A stretch of DNA of 64,000 nt, from the NCBI GenBank assembly GCA_014208095.1, contig JACHMT010000005.1:1178001-1242000 (forward strand), written 5' to 3'. Under the pieces are notes generated by a model that made no database searches, was not told the origin of the DNA, and saw only the letters and a list, made by a program, of their open reading frames with translations. The DNA is from Actinospineispora eucalypti. GTDB taxonomy: Bacteria; Actinomycetota; Actinomycetes; Mycobacteriales; Pseudonocardiaceae. Both the position numbers and the translations under genes were made by a program. This document shows, piece after piece, positions 42,429 to 51,042 of the stretch. How positions within the stretch are numbered: the stretch's first letter is position 1; each line of letters starts with the position of its first letter.

Positions 42429-42497
42429 ACCGGCTACTTTACAATCTCAAGTCCGCCTGACAATATCTAGCGGAATCGGCCGGAACGAAGGGTAGCC

Positions 42498-43421
42498 ATG
42501 GCAGACGCGGGAAGACCTGATTGGGTCGACGACGAGCTGTTCCCGTTCGAGAGTCGCTTCGTCGATATCGACGGGCACACCGTGCACTACGTCGACGAGG
42601 GGTCGGGCCCCACCCTGCTGTTCCTGCACGGCAACCCGACCTGGTCGTTCCTCTGGCGTGACGTGATCCGCGCGCTGCGTGACGACTTCCGGTGCATCGC
42701 CCTGGACTACCCGGGGTTCGGGCTGTCGACGCCGAAGCCCGGGTACCGTTTCCTGCCCGAGGAGCACACGGACGTGGTCACCGAGTTCGTCGACAAGCTC
42801 GGCCTCACGGGGGTCACGCTGGTCGGGCAGGACTGGGGCGGCATGATCGGCCTGGCCGCCGTGCAACGTCGGCCGGGTGTCTTCGACCGGCTGGTGCTGG
42901 CCAACACCTGGGCCTGGCCGGTCAACGGGGTGTTCCACTTCGAGTGGTTCGGTCGGGTCATCGGCGGACTCCCGTTCCGTTTCCTGGTCCGGCGGCTGAA
43001 CGTCCTGGTCACCTGGTTCGTGCCCGCGGGCCACCGAAGGCGGAAGCTGACCGCGGCCGAGATGACCCACTACCGCCGGGCGCTGGGCACCCCCGAACGG
43101 CGCCAGGCCTCCGCGGTGTTCCCCGGCCGGGTCCTCGCCAGCCGGGATTTCTTCGCCGAGGTCGAGGCCGGCCTGGCCAGCCTGGCCCACCTGCCGACTC
43201 TGATCATGTGGGGTGATGCCGACATCGCCTTCCGTCCCCAGGAGCGCGAACGCCTGGAAACGACCTTCCCCGACCACCGGACCGTGATCTTCGAGGGCGC
43301 CGGCCTCTACACGGAGTCCGATGCCCCGGAGGAGTTCGTGGCGGCGCTCCGCGACTGGTGGTCCGCGCCCGGTGAGCCGCGCACGCGCCCGGCTCACCGG
43401 GACGCCGCCCGGGGCACGTAA
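42498..43421 (+). CDS. Haloalkane dehalogenase-like alpha/beta hydrolase lacking the catalytic His
   Basis: 307 aa. Halide-site motif HGNPTWSFLW, nucleophile Asp in VGQDWGGMIGLAA and acid in WGDADIAF match haloalkane dehalogenases. The C-terminal segment, which in the family reads like AGHFxQED, reads GAGLYTESDAPEEF here; the His that activates water is missing. Single-step turnover may be blocked unless another residue serves. Start of a three-gene run (TfoX-like, then mycothiol DinB-like); divergent from the HxlR regulator. Confidence 0.85.
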   Translation: MADAGRPDWVDDELFPFESRFVDIDGHTVHYVDEGSGPTLLFLHGNPTWSFLWRDVIRALRDDFRCIALDYPGFGLSTPKPGYRFLPEEHTDVVTEFVDKLGLTGVTLVGQDWGGMIGLAAVQRRPGVFDRLVLANTWAWPVNGVFHFEWFGRVIGGLPFRFLVRRLNVLVTWFVPAGHRRRKLTAAEMTHYRRALGTPERRQASAVFPGRVLASRDFFAEVEAGLASLAHLPTLIMWGDADIAFRPQERERLETTFPDHRTVIFEGAGLYTESDAPEEFVAALRDWWSAPGEPRTRPAHRDAARGT

Positions 43422-43762
43422 TGGCCTACGACGCGCACCTGGCCGACCGGGTCCGGGAGCTGCTGGTGGTCGGCTTGCCGGTGAGCGAACAGAAGATGTT
43501 CGGCGGACTCGGGTTCCTCGTCGCCGGCCGGATGGCGGTGGCGGCCAGCAGCCAAGGCGGTCTACTGGTACGGGTCGATCCGGCTCGCGCCGACGATCTG
43601 CTCGCGACCACCGACGCGCGGCCGATGCGGATGCGAGGTCGAGTGGTCCGCGGCTGGCTGCACGTCGACGGCGACAACCTGCACACCGAGCAGCAACTGG
43701 CCCAATGGATCGCCATCGGCACCGCCGCCGCCGCAAACGCCCCCGCCAAGCGACCCTCATGA
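43421..43762 (+). CDS. TfoX N-terminal domain protein
   Basis: 113 aa. Segment VSEQKMFGGLGFLVAGRMAVAASS is the signature of the stand-alone TfoX N-terminal domain. The ATG overlaps the dehalogenase stop by one base. Function unknown in actinobacteria; probably regulatory or binding. Confidence 0.9.
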   Translation: MAYDAHLADRVRELLVVGLPVSEQKMFGGLGFLVAGRMAVAASSQGGLLVRVDPARADDLLATTDARPMRMRGRVVRGWLHVDGDNLHTEQQLAQWIAIGTAAAANAPAKRPS

Positions 43763-43778
43763 CCAGAAAGGTGCTGGC

Positions 43779-44612
43779 ATGGCCCCAGCTACGACCCACG
43801 GTGGCGCACCCGACACCATGACCCAGGCCCGCGCGGCGTTGCGCGAGATCGTGCCCGGCCTCGTCGCACTGGTGCGGAGCGTCCCTGACACCAACTCCGC
43901 TTCGGTCGGCACGTGGACAGTGGGCGACGTCGCGGCTCACCTCTCTCATTCCTTTCGCGCCGACACCGACGCCATCGCCGGAAAGCCGGTCCCGCAAGCC
44001 GTCGTGACCAAGGCGGGAATCGCCGAGGCCACCGCGAAGCTGCTGGCCGAGGACCGCGAACGGGACCCGGCCGTACTTGCGGACCGCATTGCGGCGCTCG
44101 CCGGCGAGTTCGACGACGTCGCGTCGCGTTCGCGGTCAGCCACCGTCGAGTGGCTGCAAGGTGCCCGCCTGCCACCTTCGGCGGTGGCTGGTCACCTGCT
44201 CGTGGAATGCCTGGTCCACGGCCACGACATCGCCAAAGCCGCGGGGCGCCCGTGGCCGATACAGCCTCGTCACACCCTGCTCGCGATCGAGGCCTTCCTG
44301 ATCCCGCTGATCGCGGCGCTGCCCACCGCGTTCGTGAACCAGGAGAAGGCCGGATCCTTCCGAGCTCGCATCGAACTGCGCCTACGGGGCGGCCGACGCA
44401 TGCTGATGGTCCTGGACGGCGGTTCCTTGACGCTCGACGCGGCCGGCGCGCGTGACGTGGACGCCCGCATCTGGGCCGACCCCACGGCTTTCGCGCTGCT
44501 CTTCATCGGCCGGCAAGGAGTATGGAAACCACTTCTCCAAGGCAAGCTCGCCGCCTGGGGCTCCCGGCCGTGGAAGCTCGCCCGCATGCTCACCGTCATG
44601 AGCCCCCCGTAG
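43779..44612 (+). CDS. Mycothiol-dependent maleylpyruvate isomerase-like DinB protein
   Basis: 277 aa. The N-terminal helical DinB/MDMPI domain includes SVGTWTVGDVAAHLSHSF, where the His is a metal ligand, and HLLVECLVHGHDIAKA. The C-terminal part resembles an SCP2-type domain (MVLDGGSLTLDAAGARDVDARIWADPTAF). Such proteins use mycothiol or a metal for isomerisation or transfer. It follows the TfoX gene after 16 bp. Confidence 0.85.
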   Translation: MAPATTHGGAPDTMTQARAALREIVPGLVALVRSVPDTNSASVGTWTVGDVAAHLSHSFRADTDAIAGKPVPQAVVTKAGIAEATAKLLAEDRERDPAVLADRIAALAGEFDDVASRSRSATVEWLQGARLPPSAVAGHLLVECLVHGHDIAKAAGRPWPIQPRHTLLAIEAFLIPLIAALPTAFVNQEKAGSFRARIELRLRGGRRMLMVLDGGSLTLDAAGARDVDARIWADPTAFALLFIGRQGVWKPLLQGKLAAWGSRPWKLARMLTVMSPP

Positions 44613-44625
44613 ACCGGCGGCCCCT

Positions 44626-45066
44626 TCAACCGGTGAGAAGCTTGCGGAAGTAGGTGGCGCTGGGCTCGTAACCGATTGCTTCGTAGAAGTCGCCGGCCCG
44701 ACGGGTCGCCAGGGCAACCAGCCGCGCGCCGCCTGCCCTGGCCCGGTTCTCGAACCCCTCCATGAGCCGCGCCCCGACACCTTGGCGGCGCAGGTCCTCG
44801 TGCACGGCGATCTCTTCGACCCACGCGATCGGGCCGTTGGCGAAGAAGGCGAGATGGCGGAAGCCCAGGAGGTAGCCGCCGACCCGCCCGCCGGTGTCGG
44901 CGACGAGTACGAACGCGCCGTGCGCGTTGATCAGGGCATGGAAGCTGGTGTGGAAGCTGTCGCGATCCACTTCGAAGGTCGTCGCCATGTTCGCCGCCAG
45001 GTCGCGGACGGCGGCTTCGTCCTCCGGCAGCGCCGGGCGCACGGTCAGCTGATCTTGCTTGGTCAC
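44626..45066 (-). CDS. GNAT family N-acetyltransferase
   Basis: 146 aa from GTG 45066. Acetyl-CoA-binding segment VHEDLRRQGVGARLMEGFENRA (R/Q-x-x-G-x-G/A) and FYEAIGYEPSATYFRK fit GNAT. Convergent with the DinB-like gene. Substrate unknown. Confidence 0.92.
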   Translation of the reverse strand: MTKQDQLTVRPALPEDEAAVRDLAANMATTFEVDRDSFHTSFHALINAHGAFVLVADTGGRVGGYLLGFRHLAFFANGPIAWVEEIAVHEDLRRQGVGARLMEGFENRARAGGARLVALATRRAGDFYEAIGYEPSATYFRKLLTG

Positions 45067-45236
45067 CGCCGGATGATATGGCCGGCCTAGAGACGTGTCG
45101 CGGTACTTACCAGGCCGGCGGCCCTGGACCGGCTGTGCGGCGGCCACGCGATCACCGTGGTGACCGTCGTGGCCGACTTGCTCTGCTCCGGTCGATTATG
45201 GATCATCAGCGCCCTCTCTGCGGTAGAGTCATCGCT

Positions 45237-46469
45237 ATGCGCGGGGTCGGTGATGACTTGCGAATCGGTGAGCGCGTCGCCTTCTACAGAGGGCGACGCG
45301 GAATGAGTCAGCGCATGCTCGGAGACCTGGTCGGTCGGTCGGAAGATTGGGTGAGCAAAGTTGAGCGTGGAGCAAGAGAGCTTCGTCGTATAGACGTTAT
45401 TACGGAGCTATCCCGTGCGTTGCGTGTTGAGATCGGCGATTTGCTGGGCCAGCCTGTTTTGGTTGAGACTGAACAGCAAGATGATGACGTGCCAGCAATT
45501 CGGGACGCACTTATGACTCCCCGTCGACTTTCCCGAACGCTGTTCAAGTCGCGGACAGCCGCACGTAACGTAATTGCCGCCGAGCATGCGGCACGGTTGG
45601 TGGAACATGGTTGGTTTGATTATCAGCATGGCAAGCTGAGCCAAGTGATCTCTAATCTCCCGCGACTAATCAACACCGCGCAAGATCTGGAAGATTCCGC
45701 AACGGACTCGGCGCGCACTGGGTGGGCGATTTCGGCGAGAACGCATCACTTGGCGGCTACGACTTTGAGCAAGATCGGCGAGGCCGATCTTGCCTGGATC
45801 GCGGCGGAGAGGGCAATGTACGCCGCAGACGAGTCTGACGATCCGCTTGTGTTGGCGTCCGCGGCTCGGGCGGCAACCCACGCCCTATTAGCATCCGGAA
45901 GATTCGATGACGCGGTCGAGCTGGGAAACACAGCCGCTGAGTGGATGCGCCCCCAACTTGCGAGCGATGATCCCGTTGCTTTGAGCCTACTCGGGATGCT
46001 GCGGCTCCGTACCGCGGTAGCGGCAGCGCGCCGTCACGATCGCGGTGCGACCACGGATCTCATTGCACGTGCGGAGCGCGCGGCACGACGGCTTGGTGGG
46101 GATGCCAATTATTGGCAAACTGGGTTCGGGCCGACCAACGTCGAGTTGCATAGGCTCTCAACTCGTCTCGATCTGGGAGACGTGGATCATGTTGTAGAAT
46201 TTGGCCCGAGGGTCAATGCCGACAATTTGCCCGCAGAGCGACGAGTGTCGCACATGATTGATGTCGCCCGGGCATTGAGCTTGGTCGCGCGTGACGACGA
46301 CTCGCTGCGCTGGTTGTTGGACGCTGAAATGATCGCACCTAATTTGGTGCGTCACAATCCGGTCGTCCGTGAGACGGTCAAAGCACTTTATCAGCGGTCA
46401 GCGGCATCTCGTGGTGCTGCGCTAACTCCTCTCGGCGGTCTTGCGGAACGCTGCCGAGCACTTCTGTGA
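45237..46469 (+). CDS. XRE-family HTH regulator with TPR-like C-terminal domain
   Basis: 410 aa from ATG 45237, with TAGAGT as a possible -10 at 45224-45229 (leaderless). N-terminal Xre HTH: RRGMSQRMLGDLVGRSEDWVSKVERG. The rest is helical repeats, as in actinobacterial helix-turn-helix regulators linked to small accessory genes. Codon use is less GC-biased than neighbours, for instance near 45360-45480, suggesting acquisition by transfer. The stop overlaps the next gene. Confidence 0.9.
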   Translation: MRGVGDDLRIGERVAFYRGRRGMSQRMLGDLVGRSEDWVSKVERGARELRRIDVITELSRALRVEIGDLLGQPVLVETEQQDDDVPAIRDALMTPRRLSRTLFKSRTAARNVIAAEHAARLVEHGWFDYQHGKLSQVISNLPRLINTAQDLEDSATDSARTGWAISARTHHLAATTLSKIGEADLAWIAAERAMYAADESDDPLVLASAARAATHALLASGRFDDAVELGNTAAEWMRPQLASDDPVALSLLGMLRLRTAVAAARRHDRGATTDLIARAERAARRLGGDANYWQTGFGPTNVELHRLSTRLDLGDVDHVVEFGPRVNADNLPAERRVSHMIDVARALSLVARDDDSLRWLLDAEMIAPNLVRHNPVVRETVKALYQRSAASRGAALTPLGGLAERCRALL

Positions 46470-47029
46470 TAAATACCGGCAAGACAGTCGGCTTAATCGG
46501 ATCGGCATGCGGCGGTCTAGAGTCAATCCGCCAAGAATTGGTTCAGCCGTTCCTAGCGCAAGGCTGGTCGGTGGCAGTCACCCTGACGCCTACCGCGGGG
46601 ACGTGGTTAGAGGCCTCTGGCGAGTCGCGCAAGATCCAGGAAATCACCGGATTTCCTGTCCGCGTCGCACCGCGCATGCCCGGGCAGCAAAGCCCACACC
46701 CAACGGTGGATTGCTACGCGCTCGTTCCCGCATCCGCGAACACCGTTGCCAAGCTAGCCCTCGGAATAGCGGACAATCAGGCCCTCACTACCGCGTGCGA
46801 GGCACTCGGCGGTGGCTACGTTCCCGTTGTCGTGTTCCCTCGGGTCAACGCCGCACATGCACGCCAGCCAGCCTGGAACTCACACATCACCGGCCTGCGA
46901 CGGGCAGGCGCTGACTTGATCTACGGCGATGACGTGTGGCCACTGCATGAACCTCGGAGTGCACCAGGTCGCCAACTCCCGTGGCAGACGATCCGAGAGC
47001 GGATTCAAGCGGCCGCACAGCGCTCCTGA
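46466..47029 (+). CDS. Flavoprotein family (phosphopantothenoylcysteine decarboxylase-like) protein
   Basis: 187 aa. GLIGSACGGLESI, DCYALVPASANTVAKLALGIADNQALTTA and GGYVPVVVFPRVN match the homo-oligomeric flavin-containing Cys decarboxylase fold; PASANT is the FMN-binding motif. The GTG start overlaps the regulator stop by 4 bp. Reaction unknown; decarboxylation of a Cys-containing molecule is one possibility. Confidence 0.83.
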   Translation: MINTGKTVGLIGSACGGLESIRQELVQPFLAQGWSVAVTLTPTAGTWLEASGESRKIQEITGFPVRVAPRMPGQQSPHPTVDCYALVPASANTVAKLALGIADNQALTTACEALGGGYVPVVVFPRVNAAHARQPAWNSHITGLRRAGADLIYGDDVWPLHEPRSAPGRQLPWQTIRERIQAAAQRS

Positions 47030-47040
47030 CCAGCGCAAAT

Positions 47041-47073
47041 GAAAGGACCCGGACAATTTGTCCGGGTCCTTTC
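47041..47073. terminator. Terminator after XRE-flavoprotein operon
   Basis: Arms GAAAGGACCCGGACAA and TTGTCCGGGTCCTTTC form a perfect 16-bp inverted repeat around one base, so the working loop is about 5 nt. It begins 11 bp after the flavoprotein stop; A-rich on one side and T-rich on the other, hence usable in both directions. Confidence 0.8.
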
Positions 47074-47173
47074 TCATGTCCGGCGGTTTCATACCTAACG
47101 TGCCTGATCTTCAGGCGCTCTCGCGCCGTATGGCACATCGAACTATTGGCGAATCTCACTGGGGGCACGAATC

Positions 47174-47293
47174 GTGGCCAGGAATATCGATTACGGAAGG
47201 GTGACTTGGAGCGACGAACTCAACTGCGCCCGGTGTCGGTTGCTGGCGTGGTGGAAAGAACGGAATCGGCGGGTAAGACGGGCCGTCCGGTGA
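47174..47293 (+). CDS. 39-aa small CxxC protein
   Basis: GTG start 8 bp after a GGGGG stretch. The product begins MARNIDYGRVTWSDELN and has CARC followed by a Trp/Lys/Arg-rich tail. Its TGA overlaps the GTG of the next small ORF. No family recognised. Chain coupling supports translation; the CxxC could bind metal. Confidence 0.45.
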   Translation: MARNIDYGRVTWSDELNCARCRLLAWWKERNRRVRRAVR

Positions 47294-47493
47294 AGCGCCT
47301 ACCGATCAAGGGCGTAGCCCTGCTCATAGCCGTAGAGCTGGTCACGCGGGAGCACGAACACACGCAACAGGCCGGCACCTGTCGGCGCTGCGGCGATGAT
47401 TTCCCGTGTACGCATATCCGCTGGGCCATGATGGCCCGAGAGTTTCTTGGCTGGCCGCAGGCAAGCGACGAACGGGTGATGACCCGTGTCTGA
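47290..47493 (+). CDS. 67-aa small protein with Cys motif
   Basis: Begins MKRLPIKGVALLIAVELVTREHEH and contains GTCRRCGDDFPCTHIRWAM, a CxxC-x5-C-x-H arrangement able to bind zinc. The GTG overlaps the upstream stop (GTGA). The last 8 bases overlap the next ORF. Not recognised by family. Confidence 0.5.
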   Translation: MKRLPIKGVALLIAVELVTREHEHTQQAGTCRRCGDDFPCTHIRWAMMAREFLGWPQASDERVMTRV

Positions 47494-47626
47494 ACGTGAG
47501 TTTCCCGCGCTCCAGCCGGGCGACCTAGGTCCGTGGGAAGAATGGACCACCGAAGAGATCTTCAATGAGATCCACGGCGGGTCCGCGCAGGTCATCCCAG
47601 AGCCTCCGGACGACGGAGGCGAGTGA
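47486..47626 (+). CDS. 46-aa acidic small protein
   Basis: GTG start overlapping the preceding ORF by 8 bp; product begins MSEREFPALQPGDLG, contains WEEWTTEEIFNEIHGG, and is strongly acidic. No motif recognised. Supported by position in a chain of overlapping small ORFs. Confidence 0.4.
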   Translation: MSEREFPALQPGDLGPWEEWTTEEIFNEIHGGSAQVIPEPPDDGGE

Positions 47627-47633
47627 GTCCACC

Positions 47634-47876
47634 GTGTCCAATGCCGGGGGCCAGAGACTCCGCTACGTCACGGTGGAGAGCGACGACGTGACGCATGCTC
47701 AGCTCACCGTGGATCTAGACCGAGGTCGCACGGTGTGCGGCTTGGCGGCCGGTGATGAGTGGACTACCCGCCCGACCACGGAATGCTGTGCCGCTTGCTG
47801 GTCGGACTGGCGGGTGCGTGGCGAGCAGCCCCGACACGTCGGCGCACGCTTCGGCTCGCTCGGAATCCACACCTAA
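47634..47876 (+). CDS. 80-aa small Cys-containing protein
   Basis: Begins MSNAGGQRLRYVTVESDDVTH and carries TVCGLAAG and ECCAACWSDW, so four to five Cys are placed as a possible metal site. Starts 7 bp after the 46-aa ORF stop. No family recognised. Confidence 0.5.
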   Translation: MSNAGGQRLRYVTVESDDVTHAQLTVDLDRGRTVCGLAAGDEWTTRPTTECCAACWSDWRVRGEQPRHVGARFGSLGIHT

Positions 47877-48022
47877 GGCCCGTGCAGCCAGAAACGTCCT
47901 CGGGCCGGCACGCACCGGGCGCGTCTCCGACCCTGCTGGCTGCATGGTCCCTGGCTGATTACCGAGCGGAGAAGAGCACTCCTGGCGAGCCGCGCCGGGG
48001 TTGTGGGAACGAAGGAGAAACG

Positions 48023-48469
48023 ATGATCACATTAGCCGCTGATCCGACGACCTTAGTTGATGCCGATTTGTTTGATCGGCTGGTCACGCGCATTGTTGAA
48101 GATGAGGGAGTGGATTGGAGTTTTGCTGAACGGGTAATGCGCCAGGCGCTGGTTTTTCTCAAGGCGTGCGCAGATAACCCGGCGGCACGACTTTCACCGA
48201 GCAACCTGGTTGACTTGGGTTGGCACGCCTTTATCCTTCATACCGCCGAGTACGCGCGATTCTGTGAGAATATCGCCGGTCGGTTCATCCACCATAGCCC
48301 GACTTGCCCGGGAGACCCGCCCGGAGGGGCGACGTTGGCGCGCACGATCGAGATGGTGCGCGCGACCGGGTTCCCGGTCGACATGCCGCTCTGGGAGGGC
48401 TGCCGCGCGGCGGACTGCAAGGAAGGCGACTGTTCGCAGTGTCACCAGGGTTGCGTTGATTCGCCGTAG
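48023..48469 (+). CDS. Uncharacterised 148-aa protein with Cys-rich tail
   Basis: ATG behind GAAGGAG. The helical N-terminal half includes ERVMRQALVFLKAC and LVDLGWHAFILHTAEYARFCENIAGRF cut by an HHSP segment. The C-terminus is rich in Cys and acidic residues (CRAADC, GDCSQCHQGC). The W-H-x-F-I-L-H pattern resembles a short GRDP-like domain, from memory only. Base use is AT-richer than neighbours. Followed 9 bp later by the kinase-like gene. Confidence 0.7.
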   Translation: MITLAADPTTLVDADLFDRLVTRIVEDEGVDWSFAERVMRQALVFLKACADNPAARLSPSNLVDLGWHAFILHTAEYARFCENIAGRFIHHSPTCPGDPPGGATLARTIEMVRATGFPVDMPLWEGCRAADCKEGDCSQCHQGCVDSP

Positions 48470-48478
48470 TCTCACGCC

Positions 48479-49249
48479 GTGAATCGTCAGCATTGGGGCG
48501 GGCTTCCGGAGCCGGTCCGGGAGGTGATTTGCCGCAAGGTCAACGGGGTGGTCCGCGCTGAGCCGGTAGTCGGGGGCTCGGCGCGGGTTGCCCTCGCCGT
48601 GGCTACGGAGTCGGGCCACCGGGTGTTTGTGAAGGGCGTCCGGGATGAGCCCAGGGCGCGGATTGAGTGCCGTGTTCAGCGGTACTTGCCGGCGTTGGCA
48701 CCTCGGTTGCTGTGGCACGCCGAGGTGGGCGACTTCCTGCTGATGGGGTTCGAGTACGCCGAGGGCAGGCACTCTGACCTGTCGCCCGGCTCGCCGGACC
48801 TGGTGACCATGGCCGCGACGCTCGCCGAGCTGGCCAGTTGGGAGTGTCCCGATCTGCCGGTACTGCCGGTGGAGAAGCGGTGGGCGCACTGCGCGGACGG
48901 TCCCGATTCGCTGGCCACGATCACCGGTAGCGCGCTCGTGCACGCCGACCTGACCGCCGAGAACGTGATCATCGGGGATCGGCCCTGGGTGGTCGACTGG
49001 GCGTGGCCGTCGCGGGGCGCGCCCTGGCTCGACGCCGCCGCGATGGTGGCGCGCCTGATCCAGGCCGGTCACGAGCCGGCCGAGGCTGAGGCGTGGGCGG
49101 CGAGCGTGCCGGCGTGGCGCGCTGCGCCGCCCGCCGCGATTGGCGCCTACGCGCGGCTGCGCGCGTCCTTGGCCGCGGCGCGCGGTGCGCCCATCGCGCA
49201 CGCGTGGCGCCGTTACCTGTCGTACCTCGAAGGAGAGCGAAACCTGTGA
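48479..49249 (+). CDS. Aminoglycoside phosphotransferase/choline kinase-like protein
   Basis: 256 aa, compact APH-fold kinase. Catalytic loop LVHADLTAENVIIG (HxDxxxxN) and metal Asp in WVVDWAWPSRGAPWLD are intact; the N-lobe lysine lies in RVFVKGVRDE. It should phosphorylate a small molecule or act as a resistance-type kinase. The GTG start follows the Cys-tail gene by 9 bp, so it belongs to the same unit. GC content rises again within this gene. Confidence 0.87.
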   Translation: MNRQHWGGLPEPVREVICRKVNGVVRAEPVVGGSARVALAVATESGHRVFVKGVRDEPRARIECRVQRYLPALAPRLLWHAEVGDFLLMGFEYAEGRHSDLSPGSPDLVTMAATLAELASWECPDLPVLPVEKRWAHCADGPDSLATITGSALVHADLTAENVIIGDRPWVVDWAWPSRGAPWLDAAAMVARLIQAGHEPAEAEAWAASVPAWRAAPPAAIGAYARLRASLAAARGAPIAHAWRRYLSYLEGERNL

Positions 49250-49327
49250 CTAATCCGGGCCGACCGGCGAAACGTCGTCCTGCCAGCCTGGTTCTTCAAC
49301 GACGAGGGGGAGCTGCCCTGGTGACGT

Positions 49328-50176
49328 TCAGCTCCGGGCTTCGGTGAAGCGCTCCTGTCCCAGGACGGCGAGCAGTCGCAGCTTCTCGTACGCCTCGGTC
49401 CGGGGTTCGGCGGTGATCACGAGCAGCGCCTGGGACTGGTCCTCGGTGAACAGCGCCTGGCAGTCCACCTCGATCGGCCCGAGCTCGGGGTGGACGAGCG
49501 TCTTGTGGTCCTCGAAGCGCCGCACCACCTCGTGGCGCTCCCACAGCCCGGCGAACTCCGCGCTGGCCTTGCCCAGCACGCGCACCATCTCGCCGGCCCG
49601 CGAGGCCGGCCCCATCGTCCCGTGCGCGACCCGCAGGTTCGCCACCAGCGCGCGGGACTGGCGCGCCCGGTCGTGCTCGGGGTAGCGCAGCCGCTCGGCG
49701 GGATCGGTGAACCAGCGGTAGATCTCGCTGCGGGCCAGGCCGGTGTACCCGGACTTGTCGCCGAACAGGGCGTCGGCCATCCGGTTCTGCACCAGCGTCT
49801 CGCCCAGGTTGGACAGGATCAGCGCGGGCGTGTCGTCGAGCCGGTCCAGCACCCGCATGAGCGCGGGGGCTACGTGCGTCGCCGACGCCGTGGACGCCGG
49901 CGCGTTGTGCCCGGCCACCCGGAACAGGTAATCGCGCTCGTTGTTGGTCAGCCGCAGCGCCCGGGCCAGCGACGCCAGCATCTGCTCGCTCGGCTGCGGG
50001 CCGCGCCGCTGCTCCAGCCGGGTGTAGTAGTCGGTGGACATCACCGCCAGGGCGGCCACCTCCTCCCGCCGCAGGCCGGGAGCCCGGCGGCGGGCGCCCT
50101 CGGGCAGGCCGACGTCCGAGGGGCGCAGCTCCTCCCGCCGGCGGCGCAGGAAGCTGGCCAGTGCCGCACGATCCAT
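49328..50176 (-). CDS. XRE family regulator with MmyB-like ligand domain
   Basis: 282 aa from ATG 50176. N-terminal HTH with the family signature RRRAPGLRREEVAALAVMSTDYYTRLEQ, then the MmyB-type PAS-like domain (PALILSNLGETLVQNRMADALFG, VDCQALFTEDQSQALLVITAEP). This type usually sits divergent from the oxidoreductase it controls, here the SDR. Confidence 0.94.
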   Translation of the reverse strand: MDRAALASFLRRRREELRPSDVGLPEGARRRAPGLRREEVAALAVMSTDYYTRLEQRRGPQPSEQMLASLARALRLTNNERDYLFRVAGHNAPASTASATHVAPALMRVLDRLDDTPALILSNLGETLVQNRMADALFGDKSGYTGLARSEIYRWFTDPAERLRYPEHDRARQSRALVANLRVAHGTMGPASRAGEMVRVLGKASAEFAGLWERHEVVRRFEDHKTLVHPELGPIEVDCQALFTEDQSQALLVITAEPRTEAYEKLRLLAVLGQERFTEARS

Positions 50177-50277
50177 GCGCCCAAGTATGGTCACGCGCGC
50201 CCGGCCGAACCAGGGATCGCGGATCCCCCGATCAACGGTCTCTGCACCGGGCCGGCCGGTCCGGCCATGCTCATGGC

Positions 50278-51042
50278 ATGAACATTTCCGGGAACACCAT
50301 CTTCATTCCGGGCGCCACCAGCGGCATCGGCCTCGCGCTGGCCCTGGCGCTGCGGGCCAAGGGCAACACCGTCGTCGTGGGTGGCCGCCGGGCGGAGGCG
50401 TTGGCGCGGATCGCCTCCGAGCACCCGGGCATCGACACCGTGCGCGTCGACGTCGCCGACGCGGCCAGCATCGACGCCGCCGCGAAGGAGGTGCTGGCCA
50501 GGCACCCCGAGCTCAACGTGCTGGTGGCGATGGCCGGGATCATGCAGGTCGAGGACTGGCACCGCCCCGAGTCGTTCCTCGCTTCGGCCGAGCAGGTGGT
50601 CACCACCAACGTGCTCGGCCCGATCCGCCTGATCGGGGCGTTCGTGGAGCACCTGCAGACCCGCCCGGACGCGACGATCGTGACGGTGTCGTCGGGGCTG
50701 GCGTTCACCCCGCTCAAAGCCACCCCGAGCTACAACGCGTCGAAGGCGGCCATCCACATGCTCAGCGAGTCGATCCGGCTGCAGCTGGCGGACACCACGG
50801 TCAAGGTGCTCGAGCTGGAGCCGCCCTCGGTGCGCACCGGCCTGATGCCCGGCCAGGAGGACAACGAGCACGCGATGCCGCTGGACGAGTTCATCGCCGA
50901 GGTGGTCGAGCTGATCGAGACCCGGCCGGAGGCGAAGGAGATCCAGGTCGAGCGGGTCAAGTTCCTGCGCTACGGCGAGGCCCGCGGGGACTACGACCAG
51001 GTAGTGGCGACGCTGAACGCCACCGACCCGCACGGCAAGTAA
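50278..51042 (+). CDS. SDR family oxidoreductase (DltE-like)
   Basis: 254 aa. NAD(P) site IPGATSGIGLALALAL, MAG(I) in place of NNAG, catalytic Ser in TVSSGLAF and YNASK. Divergent from the MmyB-type regulator and probably controlled by it. Its stop directly abuts the convergent SnoaL-like gene. Substrate unknown. Confidence 0.93.
   Translation: MNISGNTIFIPGATSGIGLALALALRAKGNTVVVGGRRAEALARIASEHPGIDTVRVDVADAASIDAAAKEVLARHPELNVLVAMAGIMQVEDWHRPESFLASAEQVVTTNVLGPIRLIGAFVEHLQTRPDATIVTVSSGLAFTPLKATPSYNASKAAIHMLSESIRLQLADTTVKVLELEPPSVRTGLMPGQEDNEHAMPLDEFIAEVVELIETRPEAKEIQVERVKFLRYGEARGDYDQVVATLNATDPHGK

Noticed and set aside
49246..49347. 33-codon ORF overlapping the kinase-like gene stop by GTGA
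   Set aside because: It runs into the convergent XRE gene and has no motif; the overlap alone is too weak.
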